This document shows, piece by piece, positions 63,601 to 64,000 of a stretch of 64,000 bases of DNA. Made by a program: the position numbers and the translations under genes. This DNA is from Natrinema saccharevitans (GTDB lineage: Archaea > Halobacteriota > Halobacteria > Halobacteriales > Natrialbaceae). Under the pieces are notes generated by a model. The model searched no databases. It had not been told where the DNA came from and saw only the letters and a program-made list of their open reading frames with translations. How positions within the stretch are numbered: position 1 is the stretch's first letter; every line of letters begins with the position of its first letter. The DNA lies in the NCBI RefSeq assembly GCF_001953745.1, contig NZ_LWLN01000001.1, forward strand, positions 2,232,001 through 2,296,000. Direction: 5' to 3'.

Positions 63601-64000
63601 ATGAAACGGAGACAAGTCGCACGGTTGGTCGTACTGGGCGGTGTCGCAGTCCCGCTTGCCGGTTGTTCAAACGAGGCGGCCGACGGCGGTGACGAGAACG
63701 ACGATGCCGGTGAGGACACTGACGACGAAGACGGTTCCGCCGAGGAAGACGGTTCCGCCGACGAATCGAACGAACGGGAGTTCTCCGGGACTGGATCGGA
63801 GGCGCTCGAGGACATCGGTGTCGAGGGCGGGCTCACCGTCGTCGACGCTACCCACGAGGGTGACGGCGAGTTCCAAGTTCGATTGATTCCCGGCGGAGGC
63901 GAGGGTAGCGAGGACGACGCGGAAGACGCAAGCGAGCCGGAATCAACTGGAACGCTGTTTGCCGATTCGTCGGGCGGGTACGAAGGACAGACCGCGTGGC
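63601..64000 (+). CDS. Lipoprotein, C-terminus beyond window
   Basis: The frame is open from ATG 63601 to the right edge (133 codons). A signal VARLVVLGGVAVPLAGC with lipobox LAGC (Cys22) is followed by a very acidic linker (about 23-60) containing a doubled EEDGSA/DEDGSAEEDGS unit, then VEGGLTVVDATHEGDGEFQVRLIPGG, a beta-strand segment like those in haloarchaeal secreted domains. Anchored outside the membrane. The family cannot be decided from the visible part. Confidence 0.75.
   Translation, partial: MKRRQVARLVVLGGVAVPLAGCSNEAADGGDENDDAGEDTDDEDGSAEEDGSADESNEREFSGTGSEALEDIGVEGGLTVVDATHEGDGEFQVRLIPGGGEGSEDDAEDASEPESTGTLFADSSGGYEGQTAW

Overview
The window is a piece of a haloarchaeal (class Halobacteria) chromosome. 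The evidence is the high GC of most of the sequence, very acidic predicted proteins, frequent twin-arginine (Tat) signal peptides, TATA boxes about 25-30 bases before start codons (leaderless mRNAs), and typical haloarchaeal genes (bacterial-type LeuRS, HalOD1 domain, Thi4 plus a ThiR-like regulator, fused CtaA/CtaB). A Natrinema/Haloterrigena-like relative is plausible, but the genus cannot be fixed from the sequence. I saw no rRNA, tRNA or CRISPR array.

Region 1 (1-10.9 kb) is accessory DNA. A tightly overlapping leftward operon (zinc-ribbon protein, two small proteins, PAPS-reductase-like PP-loop protein, tyrosine integrase cut by the window edge) faces two rightward PhiH1-repressor-like winged-helix genes, as at the control region of a provirus or integrative element. 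Next comes a markedly AT-rich segment (about 3.8-9.3 kb). It carries two paralogous C5-cytosine DNA methyltransferases, a DUF262-DUF1524 (GmrSD/SspE-like) nuclease between them, and an EcoRII-like restriction endonuclease. A second, catalytic-domain-only tyrosine recombinase, a VapBC toxin-antitoxin pair and an IS200/IS605-like hairpin end follow. A large Eco57I/type IIG-like methyltransferase (10.9-14.8 kb) completes the defence-rich part.

Region 2 (15-29 kb) is mostly core genome: SDR, leuS, HalOD1, J-domain protein, DUF420, ThiR-like regulator, methyltransferase, an arylsulfotransferase-like exported protein, thioesterase, a putative metallopeptidase followed by thi4 in one operon, and a MATE exporter.

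Region 3 (29-45 kb) holds topA preceded by a tiny overlapping leader ORF, two related thioredoxin-like exported proteins around a methyltransferase, LysE exporter, HD protein, the methylmalonyl-CoA mutase cobalamin subunit with meaB, an alpha/beta hydrolase, a thiolase/DUF35 pair, an M42 peptidase and an SLC13 transporter. Two genes here (35.2-35.7 and 39.3-39.9 kb) are broken by single-base losses in short homopolymers.

Region 4 (45-64 kb) holds heme O synthase, a DUF3267 metalloprotease-like protein, a PadR-like regulator, fatty-acid beta-oxidation genes (acyl-CoA dehydrogenase, acyl-CoA ligase, 3-hydroxyacyl-CoA dehydrogenase), squalene synthase, an HTTM protein, the gluconeogenic fba-fbp operon, a Tat-exported trypsin-like protease and, at the right edge, a truncated lipoprotein.
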